Of a stretch of DNA of 34,552 nucleotides, positions 17,247 to 25,570 are shown piece by piece. The notes under the pieces were generated by a model. It made no database searches, was not told where the DNA came from, and was given only the letters and a program-made list of their open reading frames with translations. Position 1 is the stretch's first letter. Each line of letters opens with the position of its first letter. The stretch lies in the NCBI RefSeq assembly GCF_004514425.2, contig NZ_MYFN02000024.1:1-34552 (forward strand), read 5' to 3'. Origin of the DNA: Shinella sumterensis. GTDB lineage: Bacteria; Pseudomonadota; Alphaproteobacteria; Rhizobiales; Rhizobiaceae. The position numbers and the translations under genes were made by a program.

Positions 17247-17298
17247 TCTCTCTGTTCCCCGGATGATGTGCCCGCGGCCTCCTCCGGCCGGGTGAATG

Positions 17299-17312
17299 CA
17301 ATTATCTTTGCA
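17299..17312. promoter_or_regulatory. GCAA-N6-TTGC operator between divergent dehydrogenase and iolE
   Basis: GCAA-ttatct-TTGC within an AT-rich stretch, 53 bp before the minus-strand start at 17246 and 131 bp before iolE. Confidence 0.68.
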
Positions 17313-17442
17313 AGAATATTGAAATGTCAATATATGTTTTGTATGAGACCTCCATGCGGGGAGGAGGCGACAGCAAGGGCCGTTTTCGGCGGGTCGGACT
17401 TCGCGCAGACAAGACACCGACCCTTTGACGCGGAGACAGACC

Positions 17443-18342
17443 ATGAAAGCCAGACTCGGCATTGCCCCCATCGCGTGGTGGAACGACGACCTGCCGGAAA
17501 TCAGCAGCGATATTTCGCTGGAAGGCTGCCTTGCAGAGGCCGCCGAAGCCGGCTTTACAGGCATGGAGACCGGCCGCCGCTTCCCGATGGACGCGAAGGT
17601 CCTGCGTCCCATCCTCGACAGATACGGCATCCAGGTCTGCGGCGGCTGGTTCTCCGGCCTGCTGCTCGACGGCGACATCGAGGCGGAGAAGGACCGGATC
17701 GCCGAACAGATGGCGCTGTTCAAGGCGGTGGGTGCGCCCTGCATCGTCTACGGCGAGACGGCCGGCACCATCCAGGGCGACCGCAGCGCGCCGCTTGCCA
17801 CCAAGCGCAAGCTTTCCGAGGACGAGATCAAGGCCTATGGCCGCAAGATGACGGCCTTCGGCGAATGGTGTGCCGACCAGGGTATGCCGATCTCCTATCA
17901 CCATCACATGGCAGCACCGATCGAGACCGAGGAAGAACTCGACTTGCTGATGAAACATTCCGGCGAGGGCCTGCCGCTGCTCTTCGACGCCGGCCACATG
18001 GCCTTTGCGGGCGGCGACGTTCTGCGCGTCATCGGCAAGCATCACGGCCGCATCACCCACGTCCACACCAAGGATGTCCGACTGCCGGTGATCGACGCGC
18101 TCGACCGCACGAAGGAAAGCTTCCTCGACGCCGTCATCAAGGGCGCCTTCACGGTGCCCGGCGACGGCAGCCTCGATTTCGAGGCCATCGTTAAGCGCCT
18201 CGCTTCCCATGGTTATGAAGGCTGGTTCGTCGTCGAGGCCGAGCAGGATCCCACCCACAACCCGCCGCTCGACATGGCGAAGATCGGCCATAAGGAACTC
18301 CTGCGCGTCATGGCGGCCGCCGGCTACGAGGTGGTACGCTGA
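17443..18342 (+). CDS. iolE: Myo-inosose-2 dehydratase
   Basis: A 299-residue TIM-barrel enzyme predicted to dehydrate 2-keto-myo-inositol to the trihydroxycyclohexane-dione used by IolD. The family signature is strong: GIAPIAWWNDDLPEI at 6-20, E42 in METG, GGWFSG, the triple histidine at 153-155, FDAGH (181-185), THVHTKDVR (205-213), FTVPGDGSLDF (236-246) and VVEAEQDP (263-270). These match Bacillus IolE in order and spacing. ATG 17443 gives the usual length. It stands alone on the plus strand with a strong terminator behind it. Confidence 0.95.
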   Translation: MKARLGIAPIAWWNDDLPEISSDISLEGCLAEAAEAGFTGMETGRRFPMDAKVLRPILDRYGIQVCGGWFSGLLLDGDIEAEKDRIAEQMALFKAVGAPCIVYGETAGTIQGDRSAPLATKRKLSEDEIKAYGRKMTAFGEWCADQGMPISYHHHMAAPIETEEELDLLMKHSGEGLPLLFDAGHMAFAGGDVLRVIGKHHGRITHVHTKDVRLPVIDALDRTKESFLDAVIKGAFTVPGDGSLDFEAIVKRLASHGYEGWFVVEAEQDPTHNPPLDMAKIGHKELLRVMAAAGYEVVR

Positions 18343-18351
18343 CAGAAGACG

Positions 18352-18388
18352 GGACGTGCCGGCGCGAAGCCGGCACGTCCGTTTGTTT
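18352..18388 (+). terminator. Intrinsic terminator of iolE
   Basis: A perfect 12-bp stem (18352-18363 with 18369-18380), GCGAA loop, then gtttgttt. It starts 10 bp after the iolE stop and separates convergent genes, so it may also help end the leftward importer operon. Confidence 0.85.
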
Positions 18389-19164
18389 CAAATGGTGCCG
18401 CCCAACGAGGCCTCCAGCAACGCCAGTTCCTGGCCGCCGGCCATCATGTCCTGCAAGGCTGCCGCATCCACCGTCCCGCGCTCGGCGGTCCCAAGTGTCT
18501 GGCCACGATTCAGCACGGTGAAGCGATCCCCGACGGCGAGCGCGTGGCGAACGTTGTGGGTGATGAAGACGACGCCGATGCCCTGCTTGCGCACGCGGTC
18601 GATGGTGCTCAGCACGTTCGCCGTCTGGCGCACGCCGAGCGCGGAGGTCGGTTCGTCGAGGATCAGGACCTTGGCGCCGAAATAGACCGCACGGGCGATC
18701 GCGACCGTCTGGCGCTCGCCGCCAGAGAGCGTGCCCACCGCTTGGTCCGGCCCGCGCAGGCTGATGCCCATCTTGCGCATCTCCTTGACGGTGATGTCGT
18801 CGGCCTTGGCCGTGTCGAAGGTCCGGAAGGGCCAGACGCCGCGCTCCGGCTCCCGCCCCATCCAGAAATTGCGGCTGACGCTCATCAGCGGGATCATCGC
18901 GAGGTCCTGGTAGACCGTGGCGATGCCTGCCGCCATGGCGTCGCGCGGGCTCTGGAACAGGGTCGGCGTGCCCTCCACCAGCACCTCGCCGCCACTCGGC
19001 TTGTAGACGCCGGACATGATCTTGATGAAGGTGGATTTGCCGGCACCGTTGTCGCCGAGCAGGCAGTGGCATTCGCCGGCTTTGACGTCGAAGGAGACAC
19101 CGGCCAACGCGATGACATGGCCGAAATGCTTCGTGATGTTTCTCATCTCCACGATGGCGGACAT
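18388..19164 (-). CDS. Sugar ABC transporter ATP-binding protein, single-domain FrcA-like
   Basis: A 258-residue single ABC domain powering a CUT2 importer. Walker [10 protein letters not shown] (37-45), Q-loop Q86, signature LSGGERQ (146-152), Walker B LILDEPT (167-173) and switch histidine H203. CUT2 ATPases are usually two-domain RbsA types; the single-domain form is typical of rhizobial systems such as FrcA and works as a homodimer. Its ATG shares one base with the permease stop (TGATG), indicating coupling. Last gene of the leftward operon that starts with the dioxygenase. Confidence 0.93.
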   Translation of the reverse strand: MSAIVEMRNITKHFGHVIALAGVSFDVKAGECHCLLGDNGAGKSTFIKIMSGVYKPSGGEVLVEGTPTLFQSPRDAMAAGIATVYQDLAMIPLMSVSRNFWMGREPERGVWPFRTFDTAKADDITVKEMRKMGISLRGPDQAVGTLSGGERQTVAIARAVYFGAKVLILDEPTSALGVRQTANVLSTIDRVRKQGIGVVFITHNVRHALAVGDRFTVLNRGQTLGTAERGTVDAAALQDMMAGGQELALLEASLGGTI

Positions 19165-20285
19165 CAGCGTTCTCCCGTGATGATGCGGCGGATATAGGTG
19201 TTCATGATCACGGCCGTCAGCAGGATGACGCCGAGGAACACCCGGAAGAGCGAGCTTTCCGCATTGGCGAAGAACAGGCCTTGCTGCACCACGCCGAAGA
19301 TGATCGCGCCAAGGGCCGCCCCGATGACCGAGCCGTAGCCACCGGTAAGCAACGCCCCGCCGATGACCACGCAGATGATCGCCTCAAACTCCTTGAGCAG
19401 GCCGCGATCGGCCGCAGCCGAGCCGAATTCCATCACCTGGCAGGTTGCGAAGACGCAGGCGCAGAAGGCGGAGAACATGAACATCAGGATCTTCACCCGG
19501 TTGACCGGCACCCCGACATAACGCGCGGCGAGCGCATCACCGCCGGCGGCAAAGATCCAGTTGCCGAACTTGGTGCGCGTCAGCAGCCAATGGCCGAAGA
19601 TCACCAGCACGATGGCCCAGACGACGAGCATCGGGATGCCGTCGATAACCGGCTGGCCGGCACGATTGCCGCGCGTGAAGGTGGCAATCCAACCCGCCTC
19701 CCCCATCCAGGTGAAAAGCCGGCCAAGAACTTTTCCGCCGAAGATCGGTGCGAGCCAGTCGGCCGCCGCCTTCTCGGCGACACCGCCGATGATCGTCTGC
19801 CGAGTGAAATAGATCGAACTCCAGATCGTCAGTCCGCGCAGGATGTAGAGGAAGGCCAGCGTGACGATGAACGACGGCAGGCCGGTGCGGATGACCAGCC
19901 AGCCGTTCACGCCGCCGAGCAGGATGCAGAAGGCAAAGGTCGCGATGATGGCGAGCCAGAGCGGCACGCCGAGATGGACTGACAGGATGGCCATCATGAC
20001 GCCAGAAAAGCCGATCATCGAGCCGGTGGAAAGGTCGAACTCGCCCGCGATCATCAGCAGGCAGGCACCGACCGCGATGACCATGAACTGAGCCGAAACC
20101 ACCGTCCAGTTCATGACGCCCTCGGCGGCGAACATGCCGCTGTCGCCGGCGATCACCGCAAACAGCAGGAAGACCAGGATGGTGCCGCAGATACCGCCAA
20201 GCTCGGGCCGGATCAGCGCGCGCCTTAGCGGCGAGACGGGTTTGATGCGCTCGTCCTTCAGCGCGTCCGGAATGACGTCCGTCAT
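19164..20285 (-). CDS. Sugar ABC transporter permease (CUT2)
   Basis: A 373-residue inner-membrane permease, longer than the usual 320-340. Landmarks: [40 protein letters not shown] and the ATPase-contact loop [19 protein letters not shown]. The extra length is a periplasmic-side insertion of about 50 residues (about 180-230). ATG 20285 has AGGAG 9 bases upstream; a further-upstream start is less likely. It follows the binding-protein gene after a 13-bp-stem hairpin. Partner of the ATPase at 18388-19164. Confidence 0.92.
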   Translation of the reverse strand: MTDVIPDALKDERIKPVSPLRRALIRPELGGICGTILVFLLFAVIAGDSGMFAAEGVMNWTVVSAQFMVIAVGACLLMIAGEFDLSTGSMIGFSGVMMAILSVHLGVPLWLAIIATFAFCILLGGVNGWLVIRTGLPSFIVTLAFLYILRGLTIWSSIYFTRQTIIGGVAEKAAADWLAPIFGGKVLGRLFTWMGEAGWIATFTRGNRAGQPVIDGIPMLVVWAIVLVIFGHWLLTRTKFGNWIFAAGGDALAARYVGVPVNRVKILMFMFSAFCACVFATCQVMEFGSAAADRGLLKEFEAIICVVIGGALLTGGYGSVIGAALGAIIFGVVQQGLFFANAESSLFRVFLGVILLTAVIMNTYIRRIITGER

Positions 20286-20312
20286 GAATGCATACTCCTC
20301 CCTCGAAAACAT

Positions 20313-20353
20313 ATTTTGGCGCGCACGGGCGAGAACCCGTTGCGCGCCAAAAT
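20313..20353 (-). promoter_or_regulatory. Intercistronic hairpin between binding-protein and permease genes
   Basis: A perfect 13-bp inverted repeat (20313-20325 with 20341-20353), with a further CGGG/CCCG pairing inside, lies in the gap between the binding-protein stop (20362) and the permease start (20285). In such operons hairpins protect the binding-protein mRNA and reduce read-through, giving excess binding protein. Effect inferred, pairing seen. Confidence 0.75.
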
Positions 20354-20361
20354 CCGTCAGA

Positions 20362-21306
20362 TCAGCGGTATTGGCCCGCCAGCGACTCGACGAGCGCGAT
20401 GTTGTCCTTCGTCACAAAACCCGGACCGGTGAAGATCGAGTTCGACGGCGTCACACCGTAACGGACGTAGTTCGTCAGCACCTGAATCGGGATCGAGCCT
20501 TGCAGGAAAGGCTGCTGGTCAATCGCGAAGTTGATCGTACCGTCCTTGATGGCCGCCGAAATCTCGGCGGATAGGTCGAACGTGCCGAAATAGATGTCGC
20601 CGTCCAGGCCCATTTCCTTGACCGCCCGGATCGACGGTTCAGCGGAATTCGGGCCAAGCGTCAGGATGGCACCGGTATCGGGATTGGCGGTGAGATAGGC
20701 CTTCACCTTGTTCTGCACTTCCGAGGGGTCAATGCCGGAATCGACCATCTGGTTGCCGAGTTCGACGCCGATGCCTTCCGCAAAGCCGCGGCACCGCTCC
20801 ACGGAAGCGGGGTTGGTGATGTAGTGGTTGACGCAGAGGAAACTCTTGATGCCCGCTTCCTTCGCGCGCTTGCCCGCGCCGAGGCCCGCTTCGTATTCCG
20901 GCTGGCCGACATGCAGCAGAGCGCCGAGCTTCTGGCTCTCCTCCACCGTGCCGGAATTGACGGTGACGACCGGAATGCCCTTGGCGACGGCGTCCTTGAT
21001 CGGCCCTTCGAGCACGTTGAAATCGGCGATGGTGACGATGATGCCATCGACGCCGGCCGCCGAGCTCTGCTGCACGAGGCGCGCCATGTCGGCGAGGTCG
21101 CCGCTCGGCGGATTGCGATACTCGGTCTCGACGCCCATCTGCTCGTTCGTGACCTTGATCGCGTTCTTGATGACGTTGAACCAGCTGTCGCTATCCGGGC
21201 CATGGCTGATCCAGACGAATTTCTCGCCATCCGCATGCGCGGCACCGGCAAGCGCCGACGTGGCGAGCAGTGCGCCGAGGGCCAAGGATTGCAAAATTTT
21301 CTTCAT
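20362..21306 (-). CDS. Sugar ABC transporter substrate-binding protein
   Basis: A 314-residue periplasmic binding protein of the RbsB type. Signal peptide MKKILQSLALGALLATSALA with cleavage after AHA (residue 25). Then FVWISHGPDSDSWFNVIKNA, a first-strand segment typical of sugar binding, and VDGIIVTIADFNVLEGPIKDA. GGGAGG is upstream of ATG 21306. It follows the dioxygenase gene and precedes its permease and ATPase, the standard order. Inositol or an inositol derivative is a reasonable guess from the iolE neighbour and shared operator, but the ligand is not shown by sequence. Confidence 0.92.
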   Translation of the reverse strand: MKKILQSLALGALLATSALAGAAHADGEKFVWISHGPDSDSWFNVIKNAIKVTNEQMGVETEYRNPPSGDLADMARLVQQSSAAGVDGIIVTIADFNVLEGPIKDAVAKGIPVVTVNSGTVEESQKLGALLHVGQPEYEAGLGAGKRAKEAGIKSFLCVNHYITNPASVERCRGFAEGIGVELGNQMVDSGIDPSEVQNKVKAYLTANPDTGAILTLGPNSAEPSIRAVKEMGLDGDIYFGTFDLSAEISAAIKDGTINFAIDQQPFLQGSIPIQVLTNYVRYGVTPSNSIFTGPGFVTKDNIALVESLAGQYR

Positions 21307-21374
21307 GCGTACGTTCCTCCCGAAGGTGGCTTCCTGTTCCTCCCCGCCCGAAGCCGTTGCGGGTAACTTTGTGT

Positions 21375-22484
21375 TCAGGCAGCGCGCTTGGCGCCCTGTG
21401 CGGAAAGAGCCGCATCGAGCTGCGCCTCGTCCCAGCCTTCCGCGACAGCCCGGGCGAGCAGGTCCTGCTGGCTTTCCGGGGCGAGACCGCCAAGCGGCGG
21501 GTCGGTATCGAGGTTGGTCGGGAACGGATAACCGTCCGCGGTCGCGGCAATCACCGCCCGCCGACCCTGCGGCGAAAGTCCCGCCAGATGCGGATAGACG
21601 GCGCGGGCCATGGCCGTGCGGTCAAGATTTTCCATGTGCCGCGCAAAGGCCGACGCCGTCTGGATGAGGTTCACCATGCGCACGACGTCCGCCGTCCTGT
21701 TTTCGCCGGCGGCATGGAACAACGCCGGACTGAAGAAGATGGCGTCGCCCTTTTCCAGGGGAAGCTGGACGCAATGCTCCTCGAAATAGTCCCGGAATTC
21801 CGGCCGCGTTGCTGCGATATAGCCCGGCAGGTAACGCTGCGAATGCGGCAAGAGCTTCGTCGTGCCGCTTTCCACCGGCATGTCGCAATGGGCGACCCCG
21901 CCCTGCAGGATGAGCGTCGGGCCGGTCGCGTGGATATGGGCCGGATATTCCGCCATCTGCTCGGGCTTCATGAAGCCGAGGTGATAGTCGCGGTGCGGCG
22001 CCTGCGCCTTGCCGCCGGGGCGGACCTGATTGACCTGCGTGGCAATCTGATACCCCGGGCCGAGCCAGGCGCGGCAGGCAATATCGATCACCGGATTGGC
22101 CATGTAGCGGGCGTAGACGGCGGGGTCGCGCAGGCACAGCTTCTGCAGGCTGTTCCAGATACGGTCATTGGCGCCGGCCTTGGCAAAATGGTCGCCTGCG
22201 GCCGTGCCGGCGGCGCGCTCGTCGGCAATGATCTGGCGAAAGACCTCGCTTGCCGCATCGATGGCGCCCGGATCGGTGAAAGCACGCTTGACCACGAAGA
22301 CACCCGGCCCCTCGCCGATGACCGAGGCCCATTCCGGGCCGATGGCATCGCTGACGGACGCGCCGTCATAGATCGGAATGTTCTTCTCGATGGCAATGGC
22401 CGTCGGGCACATCGCTTTCGTTGTTTCGGTTTCCACCTCGCGCCGGAACTGCGCGAGGTCGATCACCGTGGAAATGTCACTCAT
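21375..22484 (-). CDS. Phytanoyl-CoA dioxygenase (PhyH)-family Fe(II)/2-oxoglutarate oxygenase
   Basis: A 369-residue cytosolic oxygenase. The iron facial triad is visible as H164 and D166 in PHRDYH and H257 in FHAAGENR, with R263 or R269 as the likely 2-oxoglutarate anchor. Family members hydroxylate or oxidatively demethylate small molecules. ATG 22484 has GGGAGG 8 bases upstream; in-frame codons further up run through the operator. It is first in the operon with an ABC importer, 68 bp before the binding-protein gene, and has a GCAA-N6-TTGC site 123 bp upstream. Its place suggests it modifies the imported compound, for example removing an O-methyl group from a methylated cyclitol; that is inference. 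Confidence 0.88.
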   Translation of the reverse strand: MSDISTVIDLAQFRREVETETTKAMCPTAIAIEKNIPIYDGASVSDAIGPEWASVIGEGPGVFVVKRAFTDPGAIDAASEVFRQIIADERAAGTAAGDHFAKAGANDRIWNSLQKLCLRDPAVYARYMANPVIDIACRAWLGPGYQIATQVNQVRPGGKAQAPHRDYHLGFMKPEQMAEYPAHIHATGPTLILQGGVAHCDMPVESGTTKLLPHSQRYLPGYIAATRPEFRDYFEEHCVQLPLEKGDAIFFSPALFHAAGENRTADVVRMVNLIQTASAFARHMENLDRTAMARAVYPHLAGLSPQGRRAVIAATADGYPFPTNLDTDPPLGGLAPESQQDLLARAVAEGWDEAQLDAALSAQGAKRAA

Positions 22485-22606
22485 GAAATCGTCCTCCCGA
22501 TCTAGGTTCAATCCCGCACAAGACAGCACTCGACGCTCTCGCAACGCCGCCGTTTGCGCGTTGCAAGTCACTGCCGGGATTGAATAATTGCATTTCTCCT
22601 CAAGGA

Positions 22607-22620
22607 GCAACATTAATTGC
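22607..22620. promoter_or_regulatory. GCAA-N6-TTGC operator, dioxygenase/importer operon
   Basis: GCAA-cattaa-TTGC, 123 bp upstream of the start at 22484, in the region between the terminator of the next operon and this gene. Confidence 0.68.
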
Positions 22621-22688
22621 AGATAACGGAATGTCAACACACTTCGCGCCCACGGCGCACGAACAGGAAACAACGCTCAGGAAGACCC

Positions 22689-22719
22689 AAAAAAATCGGC
22701 GCCGGTGAGCGGCGCCGAT
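22689..22719 (-). terminator. Intrinsic terminator of the two-permease importer operon
   Basis: A perfect 9-bp GC-rich stem (22711-22719 with 22695-22703 on the minus strand) followed by seven T in the leftward direction. It lies 31 bp past the last permease stop and is the cleanest terminator in the window. Confidence 0.9.
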
Positions 22720-22749
22720 ACGATCAGACAGGGAGAGAGAAGAATGCTG

Positions 22750-23724
22750 CTATTTCCGGATCGCCCAGTTTCGCAGCGACTTGTCGCCATAGGCCGCCCC
22801 GACGACGATGAGGCCCAGAATGAGGATGAACCACTGCGGCTGAACACCGGTGACGACCAGATAGGACTGGATGGAGGACAGCACGAACGCGCCCATCAAA
22901 GCACCGATCAGCGAAATCCTTCCGCCGGCCAAAAGGCAACCACCCAGAACGCAGGAGGCAATGGCCTGCAACTCCATGAGCCGCCCCATGGACCCGTCCG
23001 CAAAACCGAGCTTTCCAGCCTCGAGCGCGCCAGCAAAGGCGGCCAGGATGCCGCAAATGACGAATGCGGACAGCTTGATGCGATCGACACGCACACCGCG
23101 CGAATGCGCACTGTCCGCCGAGCCACCGACGGCCAGCAGCCGGTTGCCGAATGGCATGGCCTTCAGCACGACGAGGAGAACCGCGAAGGCCGCGATCAAC
23201 CAGAACAGGGCCGTGTTGAATCCGAAAACATCGCCGCCACCGAGCAGGAAGTAGGTCCAGCCGTTGCGCGCGGCATAGGGAATGGAGAAGGAAAAGCCGT
23301 CCGTCAGCGCGATCGCGATGCCGCGGAAGATCATCAGCGTGCCAAGCGTGATGATCAGCGACGGTGTCCTGGTCCTCGTTACAAGCCAGCCATTCACGTA
23401 GCCGATCGCCGCACCAACGACGATGGCGGCCAGAGCGGCAAACACGGGATCAACACGGGCGGCAAGCCACAGATGGGCGAGCGCGCCCATGCCGAAGGTC
23501 GAGCCGACCGAAATGTCGATCTCGCCAGTCCCGATCACGATGGCGACACCCAGGCTCATGAGCCCGAGCGTCGCAGTCACCTGCATGATCGTTCCGATAT
23601 TGTAGAGGTTGGCCCACCGCCCGTCCGAGGTCGATGCGAAAATGACGATCAGGATGGCGCCGATCAGAAAGATGCCGATTTCCGTGTGACGGCGGATGAG
23701 AGGCTTTGCTGCGGAGAGCGCCAT
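22750..23724 (-). CDS. Sugar ABC transporter permease, second permease of the operon
   Basis: A 324-residue CUT2 inner-membrane permease. Landmarks: IGTGEIDISVGSTFGMGA, GYVNGWLVTRTRTPSLIITLGTL and GGCLLAGGRISLIGALMGA. It is homologous to but distinct from the permease at 24515-25471, with which it probably forms a heterodimeric channel. Its ATG shares one base with the ATPase stop (TGATG at 23722-23726). Last gene of the operon, followed by the terminator at 22689-22719. Confidence 0.92.
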   Translation of the reverse strand: MALSAAKPLIRRHTEIGIFLIGAILIVIFASTSDGRWANLYNIGTIMQVTATLGLMSLGVAIVIGTGEIDISVGSTFGMGALAHLWLAARVDPVFAALAAIVVGAAIGYVNGWLVTRTRTPSLIITLGTLMIFRGIAIALTDGFSFSIPYAARNGWTYFLLGGGDVFGFNTALFWLIAAFAVLLVVLKAMPFGNRLLAVGGSADSAHSRGVRVDRIKLSAFVICGILAAFAGALEAGKLGFADGSMGRLMELQAIASCVLGGCLLAGGRISLIGALMGAFVLSSIQSYLVVTGVQPQWFILILGLIVVGAAYGDKSLRNWAIRK

Positions 23725-24497
23725 CAGACCGCCTCCTGCTTCTCGACGACACGGCCACCCTGCCGGATGACATCTTCGAGCGCTTCCGCCGACATGCTGT
23801 CGGTCGACGCATCGGCAACCTTCTCGCCGTTCTCCATGATGACGACGCGATCAGCGAGCTTGTGTACCTGGAAGATGTCGTGCGTGATGTAGATGACGAG
23901 CAGACCTTGCTCCTTCAGCTGCACCGCCAGCTCGTTGACATGCTCGCGTTCGCGCACTGACAGGTGGTTGGTCGGCTCGTCCATGATGACGACACGGTTC
24001 TTGAACTCGACGGCCCGACCGATCTTGACCGATTGACGCTCGCCGCCCGACAGCCGTTCCACCTCGTCATCGGCCGAGACATTCTCCCGAAGGCCGAACT
24101 GCCGGATGACGCGGCTGGATTTCTCGCGCATCTTCGCGAAGTCCAGAAATGGTATGCCGAGGATGCGCTTGACCGGCTCCCGGCCGAGATAGAAGTTGCG
24201 CGCAATCGAAAGGTTGTCGCACAGGCCGACGGACTGCTGGATGGTCTCGATGCCCTGGTCGATTGCGAGTTTCGGGTGGAATTTTTCGACCTTCCTGCCA
24301 TCGAAGAACACCTCCCCTTTCGTTGGGGCGTGAATGCCGCACAGGACGCGGATCAGCGTGGTCTTGCCGGCACCATTGTCGCCGACCAAGCCGATCAGTT
24401 CGCCGGCATTGAAATCGACCGAGACGTTTTTCAGGGCGTGGAAGGCGCCGAAATAGAGGTCGAGGTTTTTCACCTGGATCAGGGGTTGTTGGGTCAT
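23724..24497 (-). CDS. Sugar ABC transporter ATP-binding protein, single-domain
   Basis: A 257-residue single ABC domain: Walker A GDNGAGKTT (39-47), signature LSGGERQ (149-155), Walker B VVIMDEPTNHLS (169-180) and switch histidine in YITHD. Same FrcA-like class as the gene at 18388-19164. ATG 24497 has GGAGG 8 bases upstream, and the longer in-frame extension overlaps the permease gene. It lies 17 bp after one permease gene and overlaps the other, so it likely drives a two-permease importer. Confidence 0.93.
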   Translation of the reverse strand: MTQQPLIQVKNLDLYFGAFHALKNVSVDFNAGELIGLVGDNGAGKTTLIRVLCGIHAPTKGEVFFDGRKVEKFHPKLAIDQGIETIQQSVGLCDNLSIARNFYLGREPVKRILGIPFLDFAKMREKSSRVIRQFGLRENVSADDEVERLSGGERQSVKIGRAVEFKNRVVIMDEPTNHLSVREREHVNELAVQLKEQGLLVIYITHDIFQVHKLADRVVIMENGEKVADASTDSMSAEALEDVIRQGGRVVEKQEAV

Positions 24498-24514
24498 TTG
24501 AGCGTCCTCCCGCG

Positions 24515-25471
24515 TCAAACGCTGTGCCCGAGAAAGCGGGCAAGCTTCTGATTGAAAATAACCGCCACGATGAGAACGGCGCCGACGAATGTGATGTACC
24601 AGGACGATGGTGCGCCGAGCGCGATCAGCTCGTAGCGGAAGCTGACGACGATCAAGGCGCCGAGGATGACCCCGAGGATGGAGCCGCGTCCGCCGGTCAG
24701 CAGGCACCCGCCGATCACGGCCGCCGAGATGGCCTCGAGCTCCATGTTTTCACCAAGCGTCACATGGGTCTGCGGCTGGTTGCACAGGGTCAGGATGCCG
24801 GCAAAGCCCGCAAGCAGAGAGCAGAGGACAAAGGCCGCCGTCTTGACACGATCGGTGCGGACGCCGCGTGATTCAGCACTTTCCCGACTGCCGCCGGTCG
24901 CCAAAAGCCGGTTCCCGAAACGGGTTCCCCACAGCATGATCGAAAGCAGGAGGGAAATGATGCCGACCCAGTAGATCGCCGCTGCAATGCCGAAGAGCTC
25001 TCCGCCCAGGAGACGGGTCAGCGCGTGGGTGCGAGCATCGGGAGAGAAATTGTGGACGGAGCCGCCCGTCCAGACATAGATAATGCCACGCGCCGCGAAG
25101 AGGCCACCAAGGGTGACGATCATCGAGGGAAGCTCGCCTTTGACCACGGCGGTTCCCTGGACGAAACCTGCAATTGCCGCGATGAACAGGGCGACAATCA
25201 GAGAGCCGGGCACGCCCAGGGACGGCTCCAGCGTGATGAACGCCACGCCGGTCAGCCCGTAGATCGAGCCGACGGACAGATCGATCTCCTTCGTCATGAT
25301 CACAAGGGCTTGCCCCAGGGCGACGAGCGCGAGAATGGCTGTGAACTGCGTGACGTTGGACAGCGTCTGCACCGTCCACCAGCCGGAGAAATCGATCACT
25401 GTGAAAACGGCCAGCATGGCGATGACGCCGACGGTCGCGCCGAAGCCCTGGCTGCGGACAAGGTACTTCAT
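24515..25471 (-). CDS. Sugar ABC transporter permease, first permease of the operon
   Basis: A 318-residue CUT2 inner-membrane permease: IMTKEIDLSVGSIYGLTGVA, GTAVVKGELPSMIVTLGGLFA and GGCLLTGGRGSILGVILGA. Hydrophobic segments are spread over the whole length. ATG 25471 is preceded only by a weak GAGA-type site. It follows the binding-protein gene after a stable hairpin (25517-25552). Expected partner of the permease at 22750-23724. Confidence 0.92.
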   Translation of the reverse strand: MKYLVRSQGFGATVGVIAMLAVFTVIDFSGWWTVQTLSNVTQFTAILALVALGQALVIMTKEIDLSVGSIYGLTGVAFITLEPSLGVPGSLIVALFIAAIAGFVQGTAVVKGELPSMIVTLGGLFAARGIIYVWTGGSVHNFSPDARTHALTRLLGGELFGIAAAIYWVGIISLLLSIMLWGTRFGNRLLATGGSRESAESRGVRTDRVKTAAFVLCSLLAGFAGILTLCNQPQTHVTLGENMELEAISAAVIGGCLLTGGRGSILGVILGALIVVSFRYELIALGAPSSWYITFVGAVLIVAVIFNQKLARFLGHSV

Positions 25472-25516
25472 GATTCTTGGTCTCGCTCGTTGATATGCGC
25501 CGCGGGATGCGCAAAG

Positions 25517-25552
25517 GAGGGCAGCCGGCCTATCAAGAGGCCAGCCGCCCTC
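25517..25552 (-). promoter_or_regulatory. Intercistronic hairpin after the binding-protein gene
   Basis: A 15-bp stem (25517-25531 with 25538-25552), 6-base loop. Read as the minus-strand transcript all 15 positions pair, two as G-U; on the plus strand those two would be mismatches. That strand bias supports function in the operon mRNA, as an RNA-protecting or attenuating element between binding protein and permease. Confidence 0.72.
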
Positions 25553-25570
25553 GCCCCGGGAGGGTAGCGG

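Noticed and set aside
22541-22575. Further GCAA and TTGC half-sites before the dioxygenase gene
   Set aside because: Their spacing is not six bases and they do not form the palindrome found at the seven accepted sites.
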